Shown: positions 53,901-60,879 of the stretch, one piece after another | Layout: each line of letters starts with the position of its first letter | Numbering within the stretch: the stretch's first letter is position 1 | Assembly: GCA_030562195.1 (NCBI GenBank) | Contig: JAUJPP010000011.1 | Location: 9,052,001 to 9,116,000, forward strand | DNA length: 64,000 bases | Source of the DNA: Nipponacmea schrenckii | Taxonomy: Eukaryota > Mollusca > Gastropoda > Lottiidae | Reading direction: 5' to 3' | Notes under the pieces: generated by a model | Database searches by the model: none | Told to the model about the DNA's origin: nothing | Seen by the model: the letters and a program-made list of their open reading frames with translations, nothing else | Position numbers and translations under genes: made by a program

Positions 53901-56900
53901 GTTATAAAGTGATGGTAAAAAACCATGACATCTATTTAGTCTTCTATAGCAATCTAAATATTGCTTAACAGATCTGTAACACAAGTAGATTTATTTAAAT
54001 AATAAGACAATTGATTGATCAAATGAAAAAGGTTGGTACGTATCTCTTATCAGAAGGGCTCTTTGTACACACTTCAACGTGCATAATACCGTGTAGGTGT
54101 CCAGATTTCATTGGAATCTATAAATTGTATAAAAATGATTCGTTTTGAAGAACAAAACGGTGACTATTTTCCAGATCTTTGTTAAAATATAGAAGGCATT
54201 TTTCTTGGTTTTTTACCATCGCGGTTTAACTCATCCCCTTATCAACATATAGATAAGACCATGGTTCAGTTTAATCAAATAGCTGCTACAAATAAGCAGT
54301 GAATTGTAACCGGTTCAAACGACCTTTATCATACATAAGGTCTTTGTTTAGCCTCTTGTAATATTCAATGGAGTTTCCAATGACGTTCAATCTACAAAAC
54401 AAACCGTATGCAGATGCGTGTTTATAAGCCGGTTGAAATGATTATTATTCACTCCTCTCGAATAGAACCTTTATCTGCTAAAGTGAAACACGAAAGAAAG
54501 ACATGCTGCTCTCGGATATAGTTAGAGATGAAGAGATGGTGGTATTTTACTTACCCACATACATTATTTGATAAGGAAAATGAATGTAAATGTTCCGAAC
54601 AGCTTTCAGCATCCATCACACACAGTGTTTCTGAAACAATTTTACATTATGTTATACTAATACAAGACCCAGTTGAATAGGATGTAGTGATTATAGAACA
54701 GCAAACGACATTTAAACTATACACTTAAATATCCAGCTTATAACAGCAACTTTGGAAAGTTTTCGTCGACACTGAACATTTTAAACTAAATTCATATTTT
54801 TATTGCAAAAGTCCAATTAGGGACATAATAGATCTATTGTCCGCCAAGGTACAAATACGAAGATTTCTAAGATTTTTGTCAATTTCATATAAAACAGTGA
54901 ATTTGTATTATTAATTAAACGTTGGTCTCATTAGCATTATTGGTGTGTAAACGTTTTAGATCACTCGACAAACATCCATTACATAAATGACTTCGTTTAC
55001 ACACCAATAATGCTTATGATACTTACGTTTATCTCTTAAATGTAAATGTATTTATCAATGTAATCAATGCTTACCTTGCATATTTGATATGCGACGTTTG
55101 TCTGTAAATACAAATAAACAATGTTAACAAGTTCAATCAATAACGAATTAAAAACTGGATTCAGTTACAATATAACAGGTTGGTGGTTCAATAAACATAA
55201 TAGTTTAAATCGTGTTGTTCCCATAAATTTAAAATAAGACTTCAACACATTTTACACGTGATTTTTTTATCAGCTGAAAATTTGGTATAGTGGTTTAAAT
55301 AAGGATGACCTACTTTTTGTAGCTGTAGGTGGCTGACCGGCACCTACAAATGAATATAATAAATATATAAATTTTGGTAACGACATAATAATTTAAAGAT
55401 AACGACATGCCGATTTAAACGTCAAAGCGAATATAACTTACCAACGTGTCACCTCGGATAAAATAAACCCTCCCAAAACCCAATCCAACTGACATCCTCA
55501 ACGCGATAGCAGTCGGTTTGAATAATATTTTTTTTTATGTAAAATTCTACAATAGCATGTGCACACACTGCTTATTCAAAATGACGATAAACGGACGTGA
55601 CATTGTGGGGCTAGGTTGTCCTAAAACAGCGCGAGATGATAGACCTTCTTTTAAGGCAGTAGAAATGGATCGCACTTTGCTTAAAGACAACTTACATATT
55701 TGATTAAACTGTTTACGAGCCATCCCTAGGTTTTCAGCTGCTTCTGGTGGCAACGTTGATGCACATTCACCCTCCTTTAGCTCGTCTATACAATCTGCCA
55801 TTTCACGCACTTTACTGTAAGATAAATATATCCATAAATAATCAACTAAACCATTTATTCAATTAAAACCTCTTTATGCCATAGCTGTAGGGTACCACGA
55901 CGCCTTGCAATAGCCCAGGAAACTTCAGTTCTCAAAGGAGAGTGTATATGTAAATTATATTCCATGTTCCTCAAGGAATGAAGTATACGGCTCGTTGTTG
56001 ACTTACTTGCACATTTCAGAGAATGATAATCCGGCAGACATGCCTTTTCCCATTTCGTTACAAGCCATTAGTTCTTGGACACATTGCTGATTTGGTATAA
56101 ATGCTGTAACAGATACATATTTTAATTCAATCATTGGTTATAATATTTTTGTGTTTTGATATCTCTGTGATATTACCCCCAAATGTCTCTTTATATCGGA
56201 ATACATGCATTGCGATTGTATTAGGACATAAAGATATCCGTTTGTTAAGTGGAATAGTTTATATATTGACGCAAGAAATTGGTCGATACTGATTAATCAA
56301 TTCAGTCAATTCTGAGATTTTTTAAAATGTTTAGCATGTTCCAAATTTAAAGATTCTTTAAGAATGAATTGCGTGTGGGGTATATACAAATATCTTCTAC
56401 TGGTAAACTATTAGATTCAGGATACGCTATGGTTTGAGGTATAACTTTCTGTTGCACCTACCTGATTCCTCGGTATCTGTTTCATTACTGTTTTGAAGCT
56501 CGTCTGTCTGTGATGTATTGAGATCTGAAAATTCATCTGACGCTGCAGAATCTGGAAGTTCATCAGTTCCTTCAGAATCGGGTGACATAACTAGAAAAAA
56601 CAAGACTCTTTTTCATTCTAATTCTTGAACATGAATACTGTTCATAAAATTGCCATCTTTCTTACCATCACTCTGGATTGGAAAAAGATGCAATTTAATA
56701 GAGCTCAACACACAGAAAGAATTTATGATCTTGGTCCTTGATAGAAACGCTGCGTTATAATGAAAGGTTATGAAAATGAAACTTTATTTATGTGTATTTT
56801 AAATATGACTGGTATGCTATGATTGCTATATGTCTCCACCCTATTTTTGAAGTCTGTATTATTCGGAAAAGACATAATTAAGCTATTTGAAATTTCAATA

Positions 56901-59039
56901 CTACTGGCAGTTTAGGATTTACTCATTTGTTCATTCTCTTTGTGTGTATTTAACTGTAATGGAACTAAAAGGAACTTACAGTCAGCCAGGAATATAACAC
57001 GATAAGAAACAGAGCCAATCTGAACTATAACTTTATTTACTTCATCTACAACGGGAAGTTTAATCTGAGCAATATTTATTTAAAATCTCCATTCACTACT
57101 TCAATATCATAAAAATATCTGAATGAATTAATAAAGACTATCCAAAATGTTTTAAATGTATTTTATATTTTTATGGATATATGAATACATGAATATTGAT
57201 ATTTAACTCTTGTGGTATTCAGTACGACCAGGTGTTTCCCCTTTTCAAAATAAGGGGTTGGGTCATTAGAATGGACTAAAAAATAAGGGATTATTTTTTA
57301 GAAATATCATTAGATTAATTCATCCCCTACCTTTATCTACCACTAGAGGCTGCCCTGAAACATAGGCAAAAATATTATTTTAATCTTTTGAGACTAAGTG
57401 TGCTATCAATGATATTATTTTTTATTTGTTTTGCTTATTGCAAAGATGTCAACTATCTACAAAGTTCCTTCGGTTATTGGTATATCATTAAGGGTCATTT
57501 TCATGAATTGTCGCAATTATTAATTTTCACTTAAAACCTCTTTTACTGTCTAGGGAAGTTTTCTTTAAGTTTTAAATGATAAAGCCACATAACAATAGGA
57601 TGTTAAATGTTTTATTAGTCTGATAGTGTTAAAACATATTTATTGACGTATTGTTTCCATTTTCATAGGCACTGTATGATTCATCATAACCTTATCCTCT
57701 GTTAGGTAGGGCTTCAACAGGATATTTAGTTGTGGAATATGGATCAAGAACAAGATGAAAATTCTGTCTGTGTGGTGAGCATTATATTATATAACATAGC
57801 ATTTACTTACTCGTATTACAAACATTATCCAGCGGTTTCTTCATCTGATCATATTGCTTATCAGTCATCTTTAGACCGAGTTTTAGATACATTTCACAGT
57901 CATTGAAGATATCCCTTAAACAATCTAAGGCTTCATAAACCTCACTGAAACATAGGTATAGTTCATATTATGATCATTTCCTACAACAAACCGAAATAAG
58001 GCTCGCTGATTTAAAAGACCAGAGCTTATAGTAATGTAAGGTCATGGAAGCCAATGAACAAGAATTCAACAACGAGACGTCATGTCCCCAAGAAGTCCTA
58101 AACTAAACTTTATTTAGTTAATTTATTTAGTTAATTAATTATTTTAAATCCCTGTATCAGCCTTTCCCTAGTACCCCTGGTGTGGTAATGAATAACTCCT
58201 TAAGCAGTAATGGCTCGTTATATCTTCGTTTAAATTCAGACACCAAAGCGATTGTGCGAAAAATTCACAACCATTGATGACTTCCATTTTGCCTATGATC
58301 GTGGAAATTGCACCTCTTAATTAAGAAAAGGGGTATGGAAGAAACGGGGTTATGGTTAATGACTTCACGAAATAAAAGAGATGTAATATTAGAATACTCA
58401 CGGGCAGTGTCGTAACAGTGCGTCGGTAGATTCATCAGCCTTTTGAGCAAACTGGGCAAATATATCACCACATTCTTTAGCTCGTTGTTTTGGGTTTTTG
58501 GGGCATTCAGCATAAGTATTACTAATAACTGAAAACGAAAGAGAAATTAAAATTTTATGATATTAAAAAAAGAATACGAAAGGTGAATTTCAAATTTAGG
58601 GGAAAATTTTGGGGGTCACTTTAAAGGTGACCTAACAAAAATTTAATTCGCACAAATTGGACTGGGTTTAAAATTTCACACAGTCTCACATTTATTTAAA
58701 TTTTAGTTTGTGGGAACATTTCTTTTTAAAGATTAAATTAAACAGATATTTCTAATGGTTTAAAAATGTTAATAATTATAAAATAATAAGGGACATCTAA
58801 AAAATTAAGTATGACTATTAAATCGAACAGCGTTGCGTTTCTAAATTATTATAGATTGAGATCACTGAAAGGATGAATTACAGTAACTTCGCACAAATTT
58901 ACTGTCTGAAGAATATGGCACCCACAGTCTCTACATCCTATATACATAAAATATTGTCGATTTTGATTTCTTGTAGTATTAATATAATGTTATAGTACTT
59001 ACATAAAGAGAAAGCAAAGATCACAGTAGTCGTCAACAT
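20807..59039 (-). CDS. Gene 2: secreted protein with 14 six-Cys modules, about 50 exons, about 1,295 aa
   Basis: The exon chain runs from a start ATG at 59039 (context GCCACCATGT) to a stop TAA at 20809-20807; exon coordinates are in the entries below. All junctions are AG/GT, every phase fits and the summed length is 3,888 nt. A signal peptide (MLTTTVIFAFSL, cleavage likely after NTYA) is followed by 14 modules with the pattern C-x6-C-x(11-21)-C-x8-C-x(6-8)-C-x(20-25)-C. The modal spacing is 6-16-8-7-24, and LP often lies three or four residues after the fifth Cys. There is no transmembrane segment; the C terminus is acidic and aromatic. The helical, six-Cys look recalls nematode DUF19 (T20D4.11-like) or insect DUF1397 proteins, but I cannot assign a family. 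Function unknown; extracellular by inference. Confidence 0.85.
21508..22018 (-). CDS. Gene 2 module 14 (exons 22018-21886 and 21617-21508)
   Basis: First exon: 133 nt, phase 1 to 2, with a basic linker SYKNSKSRSKF fused to the module start and then KCSNDIKVC. Second exon: 110 nt, ending T, which the next exon completes to Cys. Spacing is 6-17-8-7-20. A competing acceptor at GGTTTCAG inside the second exon is in the same phase, but TTACAG/GATTGG keeps the x8 spacing and is preferred. Confidence 0.82.
22448..23906 (-). CDS. Gene 2 module 13 (exons 23906-23801 and 22560-22448)
   Basis: It encodes KCMSKYKKC, then MCPSLRRSMACIKKVTLEC, then LLPESAK. Spacing is 6-16-8-7-21. The intron between the two halves contains the 34-bp satellite (22697-23505). 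It joins module 14 directly, with no separate linker exon. Confidence 0.85.
22697..23505. repeat. 34-bp satellite, about 24 copies, with internal palindrome
   Basis: The unit is GTAGCTAATACCATCATC followed by AGATGGTAAATAGAAT. Each contains ACCATC-ATCA-GATGGT, which can form a small hairpin. The units are almost identical apart from a few substitutions near 23150-23220 and 23420, so homogenisation is recent. It lies wholly inside the phase 2 intron of module 13. Confidence 0.95.
24476..24499 (-). CDS. Gene 2 linker microexon (24 nt) between modules 12 and 13
   Basis: Phase 1-1, acceptor TTTACAG, donor CTTG/GTAAGT. It adds RKGGTGL between the last Cys of module 12 and module 13. Being symmetric, it could be skipped without changing frame. 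Confidence 0.75.
25013..25347 (-). CDS. Gene 2 module 12 (exons 25347-25263 and 25134-25013)
   Basis: It encodes WCASKAQSC, TCRSLHSMVKCFDEVIDKC and a final SGC. Spacing is the modal 6-16-8-7-24. The donor choice T/GTAGGT at the 3' end restores Cys with the next exon. Confidence 0.85.
25891..25917 (-). CDS. Gene 2 linker microexon (27 nt), acidic
   Basis: Phase 1-1, flanked by TTTCCAG and GTGAGT. It encodes EIEEEEVD between modules 11 and 12, an acidic spacer unlike the basic linkers elsewhere. Confidence 0.75.
26437..26998 (-). CDS. Gene 2 module 11 (exons 26998-26929 and 26564-26437)
   Basis: It encodes KCYRELQRC, DCEGIMSTVECLKNVSNDC, VLPPMAL and NCSNIT. Spacing is 6-11-8-7-21, the shortest second gap of all modules. 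The final Cys lies four residues inside the exon instead of at the splice junction. NVS and NIT are possible N-glycosylation sequons. Confidence 0.85.
27238..27303 (-). CDS. Gene 2 linker exon (66 nt) between modules 10 and 11
   Basis: Phase 1-1, acceptor CTGTAG, donor CTG/GTAAGT. It encodes a Gly/Glu/Thr-rich spacer, GGIDFESETAVESK and more, with no Cys beyond the one shared with module 10. Confidence 0.75.
27610..28940 (-). mobile_element. Degenerate non-LTR (LINE) reverse-transcriptase relic in a gene 2 intron
   Basis: Minus-strand pieces: GGPLSPLLF (about 28780) and LLADDTVLF (about 28650-28690), the RT motifs around the catalytic Asp pair; then downstream thumb and C-terminal sequence such as NWVSDIMSLLNETGF (about 28050) and KFRVGNLKLQIE (about 27800); then, in another frame, a Cys/His tail including CPQYNTLR (about 27690). 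Several frame breaks. CR1- or Jockey-like is plausible, but I cannot place it in a clade. Confidence 0.75.
29458..29865 (-). CDS. Gene 2 module 10 (exons 29865-29787 and 29570-29458)
   Basis: It encodes DCQEMVVGC, SCREFQNIKSCFDNLAARC and QIC at the junction. Spacing is 6-16-8-7-21. Its acceptor (TTATCAG) lies directly beside the 41-bp satellite that fills the upstream intron. Confidence 0.85.
29876..30855. repeat. 41-bp satellite, about 24 copies
   Basis: The unit is AAAATCATTGTTTAGATTTC followed by ATTGTAGGGTATTRTTAGGTT. It begins about 10 bp from the 3' splice site of the first exon of module 10, so on the gene strand repeats run right up to the acceptor. There is variation at a few positions only. 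Confidence 0.95.
31180..31215 (-). CDS. Gene 2 linker microexon (36 nt) between modules 9 and 10
   Basis: Phase 1-1, acceptor TCTTCCAG, donor GAAG/GTAATT. It encodes GEGEGVPDTTEG after the shared Cys. The donor is weaker than most in this gene. Confidence 0.7.
31450..32030. repeat. Dispersed repeat, copy 1
   Basis: It starts near GATAGCTTGCCAGACAAGG and ACGCCCAC, and ends with GACCGACGGACAGGG and GACAATATACGTCC. Inside are three related units (about 31577, 31727, 31870) built on TCAAATTCGAACTTGACC and TTGTAGCTTCTATTGT. Similar starts and ends occur at 49147-50654 and 63116-63780. Confidence 0.6.
32322..33034 (-). CDS. Gene 2 module 9 (exons 33034-32956 and 32443-32322)
   Basis: It encodes ECGNMNKKC, VCGILNTTVDCFDVVIAKC and TLPNIAD. 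Modal spacing 6-16-8-7-24. NTT is a possible glycosylation sequon. Confidence 0.85.
33243..33492 (-). CDS. Gene 2 linker exons (33492-33478, 15 nt; 33299-33243, 57 nt)
   Basis: Both are phase 1-1. The 15-nt exon (acceptor TTTTCAG, donor CCAG/GTATGT) encodes GFTP after the Cys shared with module 8. The 57-nt exon encodes a Ser/Gly-rich spacer with DSMVTSSSSNGG. A 15-nt exon is very small and needs transcript support. Confidence 0.65.
33552..35622. mobile_element. 2,071-bp foldback element with 8-bp TSD
   Basis: Terminal inverted repeats begin ATGGAAGACAATCCCTG and match at about 95% over the first 230 bp; arms extend to roughly 350 bp and more. The identical 8-mer AAGATAGT flanks both ends (33544-33551 and 35623-35630). 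The interior holds about five direct units of about 185 bp (34000-34900), built on GATGGTTGTGGG and ATTTTGATGGAATTGGCA, then inverted versions (34900-35280). There is no transposase. An 8-bp duplication suits hAT- or P-type transposases, but the termini do not identify the family. Confidence 0.88.
35631..37061. other. Intron sequence of gene 2, nothing recognised
   Basis: No exon with matching phase, repeat or transposon was seen between the foldback element and module 8. Confidence 0.5.
37062..37513 (-). CDS. Gene 2 module 8 (exons 37513-37435 and 37183-37062)
   Basis: It encodes ECLNLVQSC, TCNGLRSIVGCFKNVLKKC and ILPNAAQ. Modal spacing 6-16-8-7-24. It is the cleanest example of the module and a good profile seed. 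Confidence 0.87.
37619..37672 (-). CDS. Gene 2 linker exon (54 nt) between modules 7 and 8
   Basis: Phase 1-1, acceptor TTTACAG, donor GCAG/GTAAAT. It encodes KMQLPGGTLPTPTGQEA, a Pro/Thr/Gly-rich spacer. Confidence 0.75.
38258..38988 (-). CDS. Gene 2 module 7 (exons 38988-38910 and 38379-38258)
   Basis: It encodes ECTAMSQEC, LCGDLREMISCMENVVNYC and VLPNIAT. Modal spacing 6-16-8-7-24. The donor TTTGT/GTATGT is chosen because it restores the sixth Cys. Confidence 0.85.
39143..39636 (-). CDS. Gene 2 linker microexons (39636-39613, 24 nt; 39175-39143, 33 nt)
   Basis: Both are phase 1-1. Together they encode GIIEEVEERSVSTKDMSSE between modules 6 and 7. The 33-nt exon belongs to the RSVST linker family, also found at 45699-45664. 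Confidence 0.75.
41255..41932 (-). CDS. Gene 2 module 6 (exons 41932-41851 and 41376-41255)
   Basis: It encodes CVLYFERC, DCDVLDKNIQCNDEGIDLC and IIPNYDG. Spacing is 6-17-8-7-24. It lies in copy 1 of the local duplication and has no counterpart in copy 2. Confidence 0.85.
41975..42165. repeat. 19-bp minisatellite, short array
   Basis: The unit is CTCTCAAATACAGCATMCA, about 10 copies. It is the same family as the long array at 46573-47505. The open frame it creates is an artefact. Confidence 0.9.
42255..42293 (-). CDS. Gene 2 linker microexon (39 nt), KRSVST family
   Basis: Phase 1-1, acceptor TTATAG, donor TTCA/GTAAGT. It encodes GKRSVSTRGLDNFR leading into module 6. A nearly identical copy lies at 47585-47547. 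Confidence 0.75.
42561..42577 (-). pseudogene. Broken copy of linker microexon (17 nt)
   Basis: It is flanked by TTTTTAG and GTATGT like its homologue at 48056-48042, but it is 17 nt instead of 15, so inclusion would shift the frame. It is probably not used. Confidence 0.5.
42730..45420 (+). mobile_element. Decayed BEL/Pao-type LTR retrotransposon fragment
   Basis: Plus-strand pieces in several frames: a zinc-knuckle-like Cys/His motif and a protease-like region (about 43010-43240), an open stretch of 152 codons (43148-43606) typical of the Pao protease-to-RT region, and RT-like pieces at about 44220-44400 and 44440-44700. Many stops and frameshifts. LTRs were not found. A SINE is inserted at 43851-44142. 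The fragment lies at the junction of the two local-duplication copies. Confidence 0.75.
43851..44142 (+). mobile_element. SINE-like retroposon inside the BEL/Pao relic
   Basis: The 292-bp insert is flanked by the identical 9-mer TAATGAGTT (43842-43850 and 44143-44151). It ends in a simple tail, CATTTCATTTCATTTTTTT, as retroposed SINEs do. The interior contains GACCTGGAAAAGGTCTAG and CTGCTCGGACTGGGG. A pol III A/B box pair was not clear. Confidence 0.75.
45664..48056 (-). CDS. Gene 2 linker microexons (48056-48042, 15 nt; 47585-47547, 39 nt; 45699-45664, 36 nt)
   Basis: All are phase 1-1 with good AG/GT borders. They encode NKND, GKRSLSTKGLDNF and ERSVSTRDILSS. They are paralogues of the linkers in copy 1 of the duplication. 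In the longest chain the spacer between modules 5 and 6 would carry two KRS(V/L)ST blocks and one ERSVST block. Which are spliced in cannot be told from DNA. Confidence 0.6.
46573..47505. repeat. 19-bp minisatellite, long array (about 48 copies)
   Basis: Units read ACTCTCAAATACAGCATMC with variants ATATAGCAT and ACGGCAT, and a recurring insertion CCTTGCAA. Higher-order repetition is visible (for example the pair ATACGGCATACACTTAC). Same family as 41975-42165. Confidence 0.92.
48302..51359 (-). CDS. Gene 2 module 5 (exons 51359-51287 and 48423-48302)
   Basis: It encodes QCSDLVYEC, LCVAMGRFISCMETVAEQC and FAPEGVS. Spacing is 6-13-8-7-24. The phase 2 intron is unusually long (2.9 kb) and holds a 57-bp tandem repeat and a dispersed repeat. 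Confidence 0.85.
48480..48890. repeat. About 57-bp degenerate tandem repeat, about 7 copies
   Basis: The units share TACATCAATTGTAGAGCTAT and ACTACCACTGTTAAAATA. The last three copies are nearly identical. The minus-strand open frame across it is an artefact. Confidence 0.85.
49147..50654. repeat. Dispersed repeat, copy 2, internally tandem (about 170-bp unit)
   Basis: It starts AGATAGCTTG and TACGCCCACTGG. It ends GACGGACGGACCGACATG and CAATATATGCCC. Inside, units recur with TCAATAGGGTTCATCCTTG, GAATTGTGCCTTG and ACAAGGGCAATAA. Such blocks are abundant in mollusc genomes (general knowledge). No coding potential. Confidence 0.7.
52275..52741 (-). CDS. Gene 2 linker microexons (52741-52721, 52558-52529, 52307-52275)
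   Basis: They are 21, 30 and 33 nt, all phase 1-1. They encode NYQNMP, AKRNIPSDFE and LKRNVPGSSED between modules 4 and 5. The last two are clear tandem duplicates (KRNIP/KRNVP), each with a KR pair. 51360-52274 holds no other feature. Confidence 0.75.
53090..53523 (-). CDS. Gene 2 module 4 (exons 53523-53439 and 53199-53090)
   Basis: It encodes KCAEATRQC, RCPKVVEIVRCAFKQYSC and LGRC at the junction. Spacing is 6-16-8-6-21. It is unusually aromatic after the fifth Cys and lacks the LP motif. It joins module 3 directly, without a linker. Confidence 0.82.
53855..54630 (-). CDS. Gene 2 module 3 (exons 54630-54555 and 53973-53855)
   Basis: It encodes LCVMDAESC, VCGSVKQYLDCYRRLNRC and FLPSLYN. 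Spacing is 6-13-8-6-22. Its donor CTG/GTTGGT is the weakest in the chain. Confidence 0.82.
54933..55014. repeat. 82-bp hairpin with perfect 21-bp arms
   Basis: AGCATTATTGGTGTGTAAAC plus G (54933-54953) is exactly mirrored at 54994-55014, with a 40-bp loop. It lies in a gene 2 intron. It may be a tiny MITE or a transcribed hairpin; no target duplication is clear. Confidence 0.7.
55075..55343 (-). CDS. Gene 2 linker microexons (55343-55314, 30 nt; 55101-55075, 27 nt)
   Basis: Both are phase 1-1. They encode AGQPPTATKN then KRRISNMQE between modules 2 and 3. The KRR is a candidate convertase site. Confidence 0.72.
55696..56103 (-). CDS. Gene 2 module 2 (exons 56103-56007 and 55814-55696)
   Basis: It encodes QCVQELMAC, MCNKVREMADCIDELKEGEC and TLPPEAA. 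Spacing is 6-16-8-8-22. Confidence 0.84.
56462..56590 (-). CDS. Gene 2 acidic linker exon (129 nt)
   Basis: Phase 1-1, acceptor TTTCTAG, donor TCAG/GTAGGT. It encodes 43 residues very rich in Asp, Glu, Ser and Thr (for example SPDSEGTDELPDS and NETDTEES). It is the longest linker in the gene, with no Cys. Confidence 0.8.
56980..57045 (-). CDS. Candidate optional exon of gene 2 (66 nt)
   Basis: It is open for 22 codons, phase 1-1, between TTGTAG and T/GTAAGT. It encodes EVNKVIVQIGSV and YRVIFLAD, more hydrophobic than the other linkers. The acceptor tract is weak. It is not counted in the 1,295-residue total. Confidence 0.35.
57331..57354 (-). CDS. Gene 2 linker microexon (24 nt) after module 1
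   Basis: Phase 1-1, acceptor GTTTCAG, donor AAAG/GTAGGG. It encodes RQPLVVDK between module 1 and the acidic linker. Confidence 0.7.
57811..58528 (-). CDS. Gene 2 module 1 (exons 58528-58402 and 57944-57811)
   Basis: The first exon completes the signal peptide (FISNTYA) and starts the mature protein at ECPKNPKQRAKEC. This first gap is x10 instead of x6, and the second gap is 21. Then HCPEVYEALDCLRDIFNDC keeps x8 and x7. The last Cys is inside the exon (DNVCN). It is the most divergent module. Confidence 0.84.
59003..59039 (-). CDS. Gene 2 exon 1: start codon and signal peptide
   Basis: ATG at 59039-59037 with the favourable context GCCACCATGT. It encodes MLTTTVIFAFSL; the split codon gives Phe with the next exon. 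The donor is TTAT/GTAAGT. Confidence 0.82.
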
Positions 59040-60879
59040 GGTGGCGTTCACTACACAACCATCCAACAACAACTAACAAATAAAATTGATCGTTTTCAGA
59101 CTATATGGTATTTCAATTGGCGGAAATGACGATATGTGGGCAGATAGAATTGTAAGGAAAGGTTCAATTTAATTTGCCAATTAATTATCAACTTGACATT
59201 TGTAAGGGGTACGGGTATTCTCGCTATTTAATGTGCTATGCAATTATAATTATTGAATCTGAAATGTCAGAACGACAGATGAGGAGGTACAAGTAATCAT
59301 TTGTCAGAACTTCTATTATTGACCTTGATCTAATATAACAGAAATTTCGACATTAAATTTATGAAGGGTTTTTAGGCGCATAAACATAGCTGATAGGTGT
59401 CCTTCAAGATCAAGTTTCACTGGAAGAAGTGGAATATCTAGGCCACTAGTTTTTTGGAGTAAAAGAGTAAATAGATACCCAGGAGATATTTTGTTATAGT
59501 TTTCTACCCTTAATGACGATGTAAATTGTTAAATTAGGCCGTGTTAATAAATCCTATGAGTAGTATACCTGTAAATTGTCACGTTATTTAATTTTTTTAA
59601 TCTACTCCTAAATGGATTTGCATAAAAGAATATTTATTCTTGGAAGCCTTAACTGGCGTTTCAATTCTTTGACTTAAAAACGAAGATTTAAAAAGCTTTC
59701 AGATCACATTTAAAGCCGCTTCCAAAACTATGTTATGTGAAAGCTTAGTCAAATAGTAAATTTTTAGTTATTAAAAATTCGACTTCCATATGATAACCAT
59801 ACGTGGTTTAGTACGTTCCATTGTGATGTTTTAAAAATGTAGATAGCGAGATGACTATAATCAGGGCGGTAAGACCATTTGTCTAAGTTTACTAGAGTAA
59901 AAATGCACCATTATAATATTATAATATAATAACATATAATTACATCTGATGATATTTCAAACTTACTATTTCACAATAAAAGCAAATTATTTGTAATAGT
60001 TTTATAGAGAAAACTAGAACTCAAAATGTTTCAAGTAATTTGGCTAATGGTCCACTATTCATGTTTGGAATTGTTGTAGCTTAACATGTAGTGCAGTGAC
60101 GTTGAGCCAAGAAGACCGATACAGCACTAGTTCGGGATTTGATTGCCTGTCTTATAAGTGATCTAATAATAATAACTTTGTTCTACCAGTGATCCAGTAA
60201 TAATGACCTGGTTTTAATAGTAATCCAGTCACAATGGCCTGGTCGCACCAATGATCCAATAATAAAAGCCTAATCTATGCCTCTCCCCATCCGGTAAAGC
60301 TATCGATTTGAAACTTAGCAGAGAGATACTTATATGTGTCCTGAATATCCACAGCAAATTTTCACGACTTTTTGCCGTTCATGATATGAAAATTTACAAT
60401 AACAGAGTAATGTGTAGTGATTACTCACAACAATTTGCAGACCGATCCAATGTTAAATCAATCTCTTAAATCATGACAATATGACCCTATTGCTTCATCG
60501 CAACCGGATATTATCTAAAATTTTGTACATCAGTACTAGTTTGTGCCGTCTGTATTTTTGACAGGGCCGTAATAGAGCAGTAATCTCTTTTAGAGCAGTT
60601 GCTGACTGCTTCCCTTCACAGCACATCGGACAGTCATGAGTGGATCAAATCAAATTTCCTTCTTTTAGGGTTTCGTGTTGCGTTTCGGGTTGTTGGAGCT
60701 TTGTTTATCTATTTCTAAGTTTTTAAAATGATTTGTTAATGTGATGATTTTATTATGGCTATGGTCTAATTTTATTATGCAAAAGGGCAAAAAGACTAAC
60801 TTATACCTGGTATAATTCATAGGCTATTTAGAACCAAAACTCATAAGGATAAGTTCTGAAACGTTAGTGTCGCATGAAG
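59040..60879. other. Upstream region of gene 2, no gene seen
   Basis: AT-rich. It must contain the promoter and 5' untranslated region of gene 2 unless further 5' exons lie beyond the window. No specific element recognised. Confidence 0.4.
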
